14,116 bases of DNA from Candidatus Zixiibacteriota bacterium (GTDB lineage: Bacteria; Zixibacteria; MSB-5A5; GN15; JAAZOE01), in NCBI GenBank assembly GCA_030588275.1, contig JAUUYJ010000030.1, positions 1 through 14,116 of the forward strand, given 5' to 3'. A program made the translations under genes and the position numbers. How positions within the stretch are numbered: position 1 is the stretch's first letter; each line of letters opens with the position of its first letter. The notes under the pieces are model-generated. The model did not search any database. It saw only the letters and a program-made list of their open reading frames with translations, and had not been told where the DNA came from. This document shows, in pieces, positions 6,907-14,116 of the stretch.

Positions 6907-6934
6907 AATATAAAATAATTATCGCCAAAGGCAA
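6907..6934 (-). promoter_or_regulatory. Candidate promoter of the dockerin gene
   Basis: On the minus strand TTGCCT (6934-6929) and TATATT (6912-6907) are 16 bases apart. The transcript would begin near 6900, leaving a leader of about 30 bases that contains the GGAGG ribosome binding site. Confidence 0.33.
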
Positions 6935-7078
6935 CATATATTTATAACTCCATGATAGGTATTATTATGTGAAGTGGTTGTTGGGTTATACGGTAAGATT
7001 CCGGAATTATTGAAAAGAGATCGACAAAAGTAAAGGCTGATATGAATCTTAATGTTGATACTGCGGTAAAGCTAAAAA

Positions 7079-7280
7079 TTATTTAAAAGCCCACGGGTAA
7101 TGGGTACGGGTCAGGCAATGCTCACCGGATACCGGGCCGGTGGTCAGGTCGATAATAAATTCGTGCGGCTCCAGACTGCCTAGGTACAGGCCGACGACCT
7201 TAAGAGTATAAACACGGGGGGCAAACGCCTGATATCATAATCAAAACTAAAGAGGCACAGGTGCGCATCCCGGTTCAGCA
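7079..7280 (-). pseudogene. Decayed 3' end of a paralogue of the dockerin gene
   Basis: Read on the minus strand, this stretch closely matches the last 62 or so codons of the 5465-6871 gene, including CLFSFDYDIRRLPP, YTLKV, EPHEFIIDLTT and HYPWAFK before TAA (7081-7079). It carries at least two frameshifts against the intact copy: one base missing near 7215 and two missing near 7262. Similarity continues past the stop into the 3' flank (CGGTAA near 7063) and fades upstream at about 7280-7310. The signal peptide, TSP3 and dockerin parts are gone. Together with the dockerin gene it fits an old tandem duplication in which one copy was mostly deleted. It could also have served as donor or recipient in gene conversion. 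Confidence 0.85.
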
Positions 7281-7351
7281 GAATTCCTGGCTTACACGAT
7301 TGTTTGGTCGAAGGAGGCGTCAGCCTGAATGATAGGTATTTAAACAACCCC

Positions 7352-7876
7352 TCATTTATTTTTTCGGGCGATCACGATGACTCCGAAAAGGACCGAGACT
7401 ATGACGCCAATGGCAATCATGACAAAGTTGGAGCCGAACGTTACCGATCCAATTTCTCCGTCCCGAGCCAGGAGAATCAAAGCAAAAATAAGGCCTCCGA
7501 CCAAAGCAAGAATCCCAAAAATTAGACCGACCAGCTTTCCTTCCCCCATCCCAACCGTAGTGCGATAGGCGTCAATACCGAGCATGCTATCGCTCCCTCG
7601 CATGTCGGTGCGACGTTTAAAGCGGACCCGGTTATTGTCAAATTTTTCGACCATCTCCCACCCGGCCTGCGCTTCCTCCTGGATCACCTTCTGCAAATTT
7701 TCAGATTTTTTGAAATAGGCGGTGCTGGCCCGCATAATTTTGAACTCCCAGCCATTGAGATCATCCCCGGTATAGTTTGTCATCGATTCCTCCTCCTTGC
7801 GCATTTTAGCGGCGGCGGCCGCCGCGGCCGCTATAGCGACGCTTGATCCGACGGTTGAAATGTATGCTGCTGACAT
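7352..7876 (-). CDS. Membrane protein with a small soluble domain; two possible starts
   Basis: The longer form has 174 residues: an Ala-rich hydrophobic segment (7-23), a soluble domain at about 40-90 (GWEFKIMRAS at 42-51, EEAQAGWEMVEKFDNNRVRF at 67-86) that recalls DUF4177-like folds, and two membrane helices at about 115-137 and 150-170. The far ATG (7876) has AAGGA about six bases upstream. A second in-frame ATG (7783, residue 32) has AAGGAGGAGG about five bases upstream, a far better ribosome binding site, and would give 143 residues starting MTNYTGDD without the Ala-rich segment. Which one is used, or whether both are, cannot be settled here. It diverges from gyrA. The function is unknown. 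Confidence 0.72.
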   Translation of the reverse strand: MSAAYISTVGSSVAIAAAAAAAAKMRKEEESMTNYTGDDLNGWEFKIMRASTAYFKKSENLQKVIQEEAQAGWEMVEKFDNNRVRFKRRTDMRGSDSMLGIDAYRTTVGMGEGKLVGLIFGILALVGGLIFALILLARDGEIGSVTFGSNFVMIAIGVIVSVLFGVIVIARKNK

Positions 7877-7901
7877 AAATTTTCCTTATCTCTTCCTGGT
7901 T

Positions 7902-7930
7902 TCTATACTATACAACAATCGATGTCACAA
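7902..7930 (-). promoter_or_regulatory. Candidate promoter of the 7352-7876 gene
   Basis: On the minus strand TTGTGA (7930-7925) and TATAGA (7907-7902) are 17 bases apart, placing a start near 7895, about 20 bases before the far ATG. If right, the longer form of the protein is encoded in the transcript. Confidence 0.3.
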
Positions 7931-8018
7931 TATTCAAACAAATCTGCCCAGGCCTCGCAACTATATATCACAATGAGGGTTACAGGCCTGTTTATTTTGC
8001 AAAGACCGAAGACAATCG

Positions 8019-8047
8019 TTGCTTTTTGCGTTAAAAATTCATATTTT
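8019..8047 (+). promoter_or_regulatory. Candidate promoter of gyrA
   Basis: TTGCTT (8019-8024) and TATTTT (8042-8047) are 17 bases apart. The leader would be about 60 bases. A second weaker pair, TTGCAG (8065-8070) and TATTCC (8088-8093), is also 17 bases apart but leaves almost no leader. Confidence 0.35.
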
Positions 8048-8112
8048 TAGGGTCTGAAACAATGTTGCAGATTACTCTCTAAGCTGTTATTCCCTTATGG
8101 GATAGGAAAATT

Positions 8113-10614
8113 ATGAGCTCCGTACGCCAAAAAATAGTTCCGATTTCTCTCGAAAAGGAAATGAAAAGCTCTTACCTCGATTACTCTATGTCGGTTATCA
8201 CCAACCGTGCCCTGCCGGACGTCAGGGATGGGTTGAAGCCTTCTAATCGCCGAATTCTGGTAGCGATGAACGAATTGCATCTGGCTCCGGGCAAAGCACA
8301 TCGGAAATGTGCCAAAATCGCCGGTGATACTTCCGGTAATTATCATCCGCATGGTGAGCAGGTTGTTTATCCGACTTTGGTTCGGATGGCTCAGGATTTC
8401 AACATGCGCTATCCGTTGGTTGATGGTCAGGGAAACTTTGGCTCTATCGATGGGGATGGTGCGGCGGCGATGCGTTATACCGAAGCACGGATGAAGGCGA
8501 TCGCAGTCGATATGATGGCCGATTTGGAAAAAGAGACGGTTGATTTTATTCCTAACTACGATGGTACTCTCAAGGAACCGACCGTTCTGCCGGGCAAGTT
8601 TCCCAACCTGTTGTGCAACGGCACGACCGGAATCGCCGTCGGGATGGCGACCAGTATGGCGCCGCATAACCTGACCGAAATTTCAAACGCCATCTGCGCC
8701 GTTATCGACGATGACAAAATTGATAATGACGGACTTATTGACTTTGTTAGCGGTCCCGATTTTCCCACCGGTGGAATTATCTTTGGTCGCGAAGGAATTC
8801 ATCAGGCGTACAAAACCGGGCGGGGGAAGGTCACCGTTCGGGCACGGGCGGCTACGGAGATAAAACAAAATGGGCGGGAATGGATTGTTGTCACCGAGAT
8901 TCCATTCCAGGTCAACAAGTCGGCCCTGTTGGTGAAGATCGCCGACCTGGTGCGAGATAAAAAAATTACCGGTATTTCCGATCTGCGGGATGAGTCTGAT
9001 CGGGATGGGATGCGGATTGTCATTGAGCTGAAGCGGGACATACAACCTGAGATTATTCTTAACCAACTGTACTCCCACACCAACCTCCAGACAACTTTCT
9101 CAATTATCAATCTGGTTCTCGATAAGGGTGTCCCGAAAGAGATGACCATTAAACAGTTGATCGAGAAATTTATTGAGCATCGCCACGAGGTTGTGGTGCG
9201 ACGGACCGAGTTTGATCTGCGCAAAGCAGAAGCGCGGGCGCATATCCTCGAAGGGTACAAAATTGCGCTGGACAATATTGATGCTGTTATTGCCCTTATC
9301 AAAAAATCCAAATCGGTTCCGGACGCGCGGGCCGGATTGATGAAAGAGTTCAAGCTTTCCCAAATTCAGGCTAGTGCGATTTTGGAAATGCGCCTCCAAA
9401 AATTGACCGGGTTGGAACGACAAAAAATTGAAGATGAATATCTGGAGACGATCAAGAGAATCGAAGAGTACAAATCGATTTTAAAATCAAAGGCTCGCCG
9501 GATGCGGATTATTCGGGATGAAGTGATTGAAATCCGAGATAAATATGGTGACGAAAGACGGACCGAAATCATCGACCAGACCGAAAATCTGACCTTGGAA
9601 GATTTGATCGCCGACGAAGAGATGGTTATAACCATCTCTCACTCCGGATACATAAAGTCGCTCTCAACCTCTGCCTACCGCAAGCAAAATCGAGGTGGCA
9701 AGGGTGTTATTGGGATGGAAACCAAAGATGAAGATTTTGCCGAACATGTCTTTGTGGCAACTTCGCATCAGTATATCCTCTTTTTCACCGATGCCGGAAG
9801 ATGCTATTGGCTCAAAGTGCATGAGGTGCCTCGTGGTGGGCGATTGGCCAAAGGACGTCCGATAATAAATCTTCTGCAAATGGGTCCGGGGGAACGGATA
9901 ACGACCTTTACCCGGGTGCGCGAATTTAATCCGGATCAATTTGTTATTATGGCAACCAGAGCCGGAACGATAAAAAAGACGGCCCTCAACCTGTTCTCCA
10001 ACCCTCGCAAAGCAGGGATCAATGCTATCTCATTGAGTAAAGGGGACGAGCTGATTCGCTGTGCCATCAGCGACGGTACCAACGATATCATATTGGGAAC
10101 CAGAAACGGTCAGGCGATCCGCTTTACAGAAGAAAAGGTTCGTGGGATGGGTCGCACCGCCGCCGGAGTCAAGGGAATCAAGCTGGCCAAGGACGATTAT
10201 GTCGTCGGTATGGTTGTTGTCAAAAGGCAGTCGGCTGTATTAGTTGTAACCGAAAACGGCTACGGCAAGCGGACCAAAATCGCCGATTACCGCATCACCA
10301 ACCGCGGTGGCAAAGGGATTATTAATATCAAATGCACGACCCGCAATGGTAATGTTGTTACGGTTCGGGAAGTGATCGACGGCGACGAGATGATTATTAT
10401 TACCAAAAATGGTATCGCCAATCGGATGGCGGTTTCAGGCATCTCGGTTATCGGTCGCAACACACAAGGGGTGCGATTAATCTCTCTTTCCGGTTCTGAC
10501 AAGGTGACCGATGTGGCGGTTGTTTTTGGAAGTGGCAAGAAAATCACCGAAAACAGCGATGAGGAATCAAAGCCAAACGGTGACACCGAGGATCAAAGTG
10601 AACTTGAGATTTAA
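8113..10614 (+). CDS. gyrA: DNA gyrase subunit A
   Basis: GyrA cuts and rejoins DNA in the ATP-driven A2B2 gyrase. The 833 residues cover the usual parts: the breakage-reunion domain with catalytic Tyr122 in AAAMRYTEAR, the coiled-coil region (about 360-490) and a C-terminal beta-pinwheel (about 500-806). The pinwheel holds a GyrA-box-like QNRGGKG (525-531; usual form QRRGGKG), which supports gyrase over topoisomerase IV, and a second similar TNRGGKG (729-735). An acidic tail closes the protein. In the quinolone-binding loop YHPHGEQVVYP (77-87) the positions equal to E. coli Ser83 and Asp87 are Gln and Pro. The start has AGGA about six bases upstream. gyrB is not adjacent. The gene stands alone, with its own terminator. 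Confidence 0.96.
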   Translation: MSSVRQKIVPISLEKEMKSSYLDYSMSVITNRALPDVRDGLKPSNRRILVAMNELHLAPGKAHRKCAKIAGDTSGNYHPHGEQVVYPTLVRMAQDFNMRYPLVDGQGNFGSIDGDGAAAMRYTEARMKAIAVDMMADLEKETVDFIPNYDGTLKEPTVLPGKFPNLLCNGTTGIAVGMATSMAPHNLTEISNAICAVIDDDKIDNDGLIDFVSGPDFPTGGIIFGREGIHQAYKTGRGKVTVRARAATEIKQNGREWIVVTEIPFQVNKSALLVKIADLVRDKKITGISDLRDESDRDGMRIVIELKRDIQPEIILNQLYSHTNLQTTFSIINLVLDKGVPKEMTIKQLIEKFIEHRHEVVVRRTEFDLRKAEARAHILEGYKIALDNIDAVIALIKKSKSVPDARAGLMKEFKLSQIQASAILEMRLQKLTGLERQKIEDEYLETIKRIEEYKSILKSKARRMRIIRDEVIEIRDKYGDERRTEIIDQTENLTLEDLIADEEMVITISHSGYIKSLSTSAYRKQNRGGKGVIGMETKDEDFAEHVFVATSHQYILFFTDAGRCYWLKVHEVPRGGRLAKGRPIINLLQMGPGERITTFTRVREFNPDQFVIMATRAGTIKKTALNLFSNPRKAGINAISLSKGDELIRCAISDGTNDIILGTRNGQAIRFTEEKVRGMGRTAAGVKGIKLAKDDYVVGMVVVKRQSAVLVVTENGYGKRTKIADYRITNRGGKGIINIKCTTRNGNVVTVREVIDGDEMIIITKNGIANRMAVSGISVIGRNTQGVRLISLSGSDKVTDVAVVFGSGKKITENSDEESKPNGDTEDQSELEI

Positions 10615-10655
10615 AAGTTTGTGACAAAGTAGTTACCATCAACCTGAATTATTTT

Positions 10656-10695
10656 ATCGGGGACCAAATTTCAATTTGGTCTCCGATTTTTATTT
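10656..10695 (+). terminator. Strong intrinsic terminator after gyrA
   Basis: ATCGGGGACCAAAT (10656-10669) pairs with ATTTGGTCTCCGAT (10674-10687) over 14 bp with a single G-T wobble and a four-base loop, followed by a T-rich tail (TTTTATTT). It lies 42 bases past the gyrA stop. Confidence 0.93.
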
Positions 10696-10730
10696 GCGAT
10701 AATTTATAATTTCTCCCTCTTGAAACAATT

Positions 10731-10760
10731 TTGCATAAACTCAGTACATCTATATATCAT
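10731..10760 (+). promoter_or_regulatory. Candidate promoter of the aspartyl protease gene
   Basis: TTGCAT (10731-10736) and TATCAT (10755-10760) are 18 bases apart, with a start expected near 10767 and a 20-base leader. It lies between the gyrA terminator and the next gene, where a promoter is needed. Confidence 0.28.
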
Positions 10761-10786
10761 AGTTAATTGTAATATTGGAGGGCAGT

Positions 10787-12649
10787 ATGGCACGGCAATC
10801 ATTTGTTGTAGTTTTGGGGTTGATTCCTTTTTTCCTTTTGTGTGGCGTAGCAACAGCCGACGAAACGCACAATCCTTACGATATCATGGACAAAAATTTT
10901 GTTGCCTCTGGTGGCTTAGATAAATTAAAAGGGGTCACATCTTTGTATTTTGAAGGAACCTTTACCCTTTCCACCTTGTCCGGGAGCTTCAAAAACTGGA
11001 TGGTTCTGCCTGACAAAAACCGAGTTGAGTTGGACCTGACCGTGTTTAAGCAGACGACCGGAGATAACGGAACGGTTGCCTGGGAGATGGATGGCAACGG
11101 TAAGGTGATGATATCAAAGGATGAAAATGTACTGATACGCCGTGAAATTACTGCCCGCCTGAATCGCTACGAGCATACCGATCGCTCTTCTGAGGTTTTC
11201 TCGCTTGAATATATTGGTCGAGATAAAATGTATGATGTCGATTGTCACATGGTGCGCACAACCAATTCTCTCAACTCCGACACCCTGATTACTTATTACA
11301 ATTCAAAAAGCTACCTGATAGAAAGAACCACTCAGATTACCCCCGATGGTATCACGCATACCCGGCCTACTGATTACCGCGACATTGATGGTCTTCTGTA
11401 TCCGTTTCGTCTTGAAATTACCGAACTTCCAACCGAGCAGTTTTACACGATCCAGTTTGATAGTGGTGCAGTCAATTTATCATACGATGCCAGCCTCTTC
11501 GATCCTCCAACCGAAGATGCTGACGATTTCCGTTTTGCCAACGGTGACAGGTCAGAGAATATCCCGTTTTCCTATATCGAGGATCATATTGCCTTGCCGG
11601 TTTTGATTAACGGTCGGGAAAGGGTTTGGCTTTTAGATACCGGTGCCGATATGTCAGTGATCGACTCTGCATATGCTAGTGAAATCGGCTTAAAGCAGGA
11701 AGGAAATATGACCGGATCGGGAGTTGCCAACGCCGTCGAATTTTCCTTTGTAAAATTGCCCCCATACAGCGTTGGAGGGGTAACGATGGAGGGCCAGACG
11801 GTTGTCTCAGCCGGGTTCGTTGCTCCCTTTTGCCACAAGCTATTTGGTGAGGATATGGTTGGCATTTTGGGATACGATTTTTTGTCGCGCTTTGTCACCA
11901 AAATAGATTATGCCAAACGGCTGATCTCATTTTATCGACCGGATCGCTTCACCTATACCGGGTCGGGGCAAGTTGTTGATGCGCCGCTGAAGGGAAACAG
12001 TTTCGCGATGCCGATGACGGTTGATGGTATCTATTCCGGTTCCTGGAATTTCGATTGTGGTGCGGGTGGATCGTCGTTTCATTATCCGTTTGCCGAGGCG
12101 AATAACCTCCTGGAGAAAAAAGGGTATGAGAGAAAAGGGTTTGGTGCCGGAGGATCGACCCAATCCAAAAACGCCCTTTTTGAAAAGGTTAATATTGGTG
12201 GGTATGAAGTAAACAATATTGTTCTCCGGATGCCTTTAGAGCCAGGCCGGGGGGCTTTCTCTGGAGGAGAGTTAATAGGGAATCTGGGCAACGATATCCT
12301 GCAGAATTTTGTGGTATGGATTGATTACGAACGGCAACAGATTATTCTCGAGCCGGGGAATGATTTCGGTAAAATATTCCCCAGCGACCGATCTGGATTG
12401 CAAATAGCTTTGACCAAGGGTAATGAGTACGAAGTGATCTATGTCATACCAGGAACTCAAGCAGAAGCATCAGGGTTTAAAGAGGCTGATATTGTTCTCG
12501 CCATAAACGATATTGAGATATCATACTTCGCATCACTCTCAGTAATGCGTAATCTGTTCAAGCTTGACGGAGAGGTTTCCTACCGAATCAGAATCAAACG
12601 AGGGGAAAATAATATCCTGCTTGAACTTAAGCTGAAAAATCTACTTTGA
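10787..12649 (+). CDS. Secreted two-lobed retropepsin-like aspartyl protease with PDZ domain
   Basis: This 620-residue protein has a signal peptide (about 1-24), then a LolA-like beta domain (about 30-240; SGGLDKLKGVTSLYFEG at 41-57, DYRDIDGLLYPFRLE at 196-210). A first retropepsin-like lobe carries the active-site motif LLDTGADMSVID (282-293) and the flap-side block GILGYDFLSRF (359-369). A second similar lobe has NFDCGAGGSS (421-430) and GNLGNDILQNF (498-508); Asp423 is kept but the usual Thr is Cys. A PDZ domain (about 535-615) ends it. Clan AA proteases of this type are often dimers; two lobes in one chain would pair internally. GGAGGG lies four bases before the ATG at 10787; a TTG 12 bases upstream overlaps this site and is not the start. 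The substrate is unknown; the cell envelope is the likely site. Confidence 0.85.
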   Translation: MARQSFVVVLGLIPFFLLCGVATADETHNPYDIMDKNFVASGGLDKLKGVTSLYFEGTFTLSTLSGSFKNWMVLPDKNRVELDLTVFKQTTGDNGTVAWEMDGNGKVMISKDENVLIRREITARLNRYEHTDRSSEVFSLEYIGRDKMYDVDCHMVRTTNSLNSDTLITYYNSKSYLIERTTQITPDGITHTRPTDYRDIDGLLYPFRLEITELPTEQFYTIQFDSGAVNLSYDASLFDPPTEDADDFRFANGDRSENIPFSYIEDHIALPVLINGRERVWLLDTGADMSVIDSAYASEIGLKQEGNMTGSGVANAVEFSFVKLPPYSVGGVTMEGQTVVSAGFVAPFCHKLFGEDMVGILGYDFLSRFVTKIDYAKRLISFYRPDRFTYTGSGQVVDAPLKGNSFAMPMTVDGIYSGSWNFDCGAGGSSFHYPFAEANNLLEKKGYERKGFGAGGSTQSKNALFEKVNIGGYEVNNIVLRMPLEPGRGAFSGGELIGNLGNDILQNFVVWIDYERQQIILEPGNDFGKIFPSDRSGLQIALTKGNEYEVIYVIPGTQAEASGFKEADIVLAINDIEISYFASLSVMRNLFKLDGEVSYRIRIKRGENNILLELKLKNLL

Positions 12650-12739
12650 CAAAATATCAAACAGTGTGGTTGTCAATACTGCGACAATTATCTCAAAAGA
12701 GGACAAACCGGTCAATTAATATGAAACCGACAACTTGTC
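12646..12739. repeat. Cluster of six GACAA/TTGTC pentamers
   Basis: GACAA occurs at 12648, 12682, 12701 and 12729, and its complement TTGTC at 12669 and 12735. The first two form an inverted TTGACAA/TTGTCAA pair that overlaps the stop of the protease gene, and the last two face each other one base apart. The cluster lies before the spermidine-synthase-like gene and may be a regulatory region; each element is short, so the signal is modest. Confidence 0.3.
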
Positions 12740-12826
12740 TTTTCGTTAAGTAAGAAAGTATCGCAATACATCGCCGCCGCCGATGCAAAATCAGAACTAT
12801 TTATGAACCGTTCCGGGAGGGAATGT

Positions 12827-14116
12827 ATGGCTGTCGGCAGATATGTTATCGTTGGGTTGTTATCAATCACAATTATTGCAATGGAGCTAATCTGGACTCG
12901 GATTTTTTCAGCCGAGTTTTTTTATACTTTTGCCTTTTTGACACTATCGCTTGCGGTTATGGGCCTTGGTCTGGGAGGTCTGGCGCTACGTTTGATCCCT
13001 TCGCTGAATCGCGATAGTTTTGTCGGGACGATGCTGTCGCTATCGGGATTAATGGCCATGATCGGTCCGCCAATGGCCTTCAAAGTTGGCCTAAAATTTT
13101 CATCGTTATTTACCAACTGGGAGATGGCGGGCAAATTTGGTCTGGTTGTTTTGTTATTGGGAAGTTCCTTTTTCTTTGCCGGCATGGCGCTGGCGATGAT
13201 ATTCAAAGCGAGTGGCCGAGACATGCCGAAGATATATATGGCCGACCTTTTGGGAGCAGGGTTGGGCGTTCTGTTGGCTATATTTTTTATGAACAGCATC
13301 GGAACACCAAGCACAGTATATTGGGCCGCCATGCCAGTCTTGCTTGCGGCGTTTTTGGCATCACCCAAATGGGTAAAAATCTTCCCGATTGGACTGATTG
13401 CGCTGATCTTTTTTATGCTTCCTTCAGCAGAAGCGAGTCTGGAAACGGTTCGCCAGGAAAGAGCCCCGGTTATCTACAAGCATTGGGATGCCATGTCAAA
13501 GATCAAGCTGATCGAATATGGGGATGAGGCGCGGGGAATACAGATCGACAATGTGGCTAACTCACCGGTGTACGGTTTCGATGGTAACTGGAATCGACCG
13601 GAAGATTCTTTGTACGAATTTGGTATTCCGGTTAACGACCTCATAAATCAGTTCGACTCCTGCGTTTTCCTCTCACTTGGAGCCGGGGGCGGGGTTGACG
13701 TTTTGCAGGCTCTTCAGGAAGGCGCGACTGAAATTCATGCGGTTGAGATCAATCATCATATTAATCAGATGATGCTCTTTGGTGACCCGGATGGGTACTT
13801 GCCAAGAAAAATTATTACTGTCGATACCATCATGGTTGATACTACAGCGACTTACGATACGACGATTACATATGATTCGGCCTATCAGTATGTCGGTCTG
13901 GCGGAGTTTTCCGGTTATATCTATCGTGACCAGCGGGTCAAGGTGATAACCGAAGATGCCCGCTCGTATGTCAGGAAATTTGAGAGTAAGTTTGACGTCA
14001 TATATTCTCTTAGCTCCAACACCTTCTCAGCAATTGCATCTGGATCATTTGCGATGGCAGAAAATTATCTCTTCACAACCGAAGCGTTTGTCGATTACTG
14101 GCACTCACTATCAGAC
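12827..14116 (+). CDS. Membrane spermidine-synthase-like protein, N-terminal part (cut by window edge)
   Basis: The visible 430 residues have an N-terminal membrane region with about six hydrophobic segments between 5 and 200, then a soluble domain of the spermidine synthase/SAM-methyltransferase fold. The nucleotide loop is SLGAGGGVDVLQAL (283-296), followed by the acidic end of strand two (HAVEIN, 304-309), the DARSYV block (377-382) and FDVIYSLSS (389-397). In true spermidine synthases this fold moves an aminopropyl group to putrescine; in membrane-fused relatives the substrate is mostly unknown, so the enzyme name should stay general. Between motifs I and II lies an unusual Asp-Thr-rich insertion (about 314-358). 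The ATG at 12827 is five bases after GGGAGGG; another ATG four bases earlier is out of frame. The remaining C-terminal part lies beyond the window. Confidence 0.85.
   Translation, partial: MAVGRYVIVGLLSITIIAMELIWTRIFSAEFFYTFAFLTLSLAVMGLGLGGLALRLIPSLNRDSFVGTMLSLSGLMAMIGPPMAFKVGLKFSSLFTNWEMAGKFGLVVLLLGSSFFFAGMALAMIFKASGRDMPKIYMADLLGAGLGVLLAIFFMNSIGTPSTVYWAAMPVLLAAFLASPKWVKIFPIGLIALIFFMLPSAEASLETVRQERAPVIYKHWDAMSKIKLIEYGDEARGIQIDNVANSPVYGFDGNWNRPEDSLYEFGIPVNDLINQFDSCVFLSLGAGGGVDVLQALQEGATEIHAVEINHHINQMMLFGDPDGYLPRKIITVDTIMVDTTATYDTTITYDSAYQYVGLAEFSGYIYRDQRVKVITEDARSYVRKFESKFDVIYSLSSNTFSAIASGSFAMAENYLFTTEAFVDYWHSLSD

Noticed and set aside
7810..7831. GC-rich tract with two GCGGCCGC sites as a cloning scar or mobile end
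   Set aside because: It reads as Ala codons in frame with the 7352-7876 gene, so coding explains it well enough.
8095..9353. Long minus-strand open frames opposite gyrA (190, 131 and 183 codons)
   Set aside because: They are antisense to the conserved breakage-reunion domain of GyrA and show no domain of their own.
10775..12649. TTG start four codons before the ATG of the aspartyl protease
   Set aside because: The TTG overlaps the GGAGGG ribosome binding site that serves the ATG at 10787.
12823..13017. ATG at 12823 opening a 64-codon frame
   Set aside because: Only one base from the ribosome binding site and out of frame with the long conserved spermidine-synthase-like protein starting at 12827.
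1..14116. CRISPR arrays, tRNA, rRNA, insertion sequences, phage or toxin-antitoxin modules
   Set aside because: No regularly spaced repeats, cloverleaf or rRNA segments, transposase or integrase motifs were seen.

Overview
The window looks like a chromosomal segment from an uncultured bacterium of the FCB/candidate-phylum type, most likely Zixibacteria or a near relative. This is an inference from protein style: a secreted protein with type 3 thrombospondin repeats and two dockerin-like repeats (GDAVYxINYxFKDGPxP), a secreted protein with two PDZ domains, and a membrane-anchored spermidine-synthase-like protein. Base composition is moderate throughout. I see no insertion sequence, integrase, phage gene, CRISPR array, tRNA or rRNA.

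Layout. 1-357 (-) is the N-terminal part of prephenate dehydratase (pheA), cut by the window edge. 513-1105 (-) holds two small genes of unknown function (an acidic 71-residue protein, then a three-helix membrane protein) ending at a clear intrinsic terminator. 1106-2230 has no convincing gene; it holds several hairpins and a 9-bp motif present four times. 2231-3190 (+) encodes a secreted PDZ-PDZ-coiled-coil protein. 3236-5348 (-) is a compact operon: membrane protein, B12-type radical SAM enzyme (ATGA overlap), membrane protein. 5465-6871 (-) encodes the TSP3/dockerin protein; a frameshifted remnant of a paralogue's 3' end lies just upstream of it (7079 to about 7280). 7352-7876 (-) encodes a small membrane protein with a second possible start. 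8113-10614 (+) is gyrA with its own terminator. 10787-12649 (+) encodes a secreted two-lobed retropepsin-like aspartyl protease with a C-terminal PDZ domain. 12827-14116 (+) is a membrane spermidine-synthase-like gene, cut by the window edge.

How the genes relate. gyrA and pheA are housekeeping genes. The rest is mostly cell-envelope or secreted material: two PDZ proteins, a dockerin protein and five small or medium membrane proteins. The most system-like unit is the radical SAM operon, whose substrate cannot be read from sequence. The most unexplained DNA is 1106-2230: the wobble pattern of two hairpins suggests a structured RNA made from the minus strand, and the GTATATGGT motif, one copy of which overlaps a candidate promoter of the PDZ gene, suggests regulator binding.
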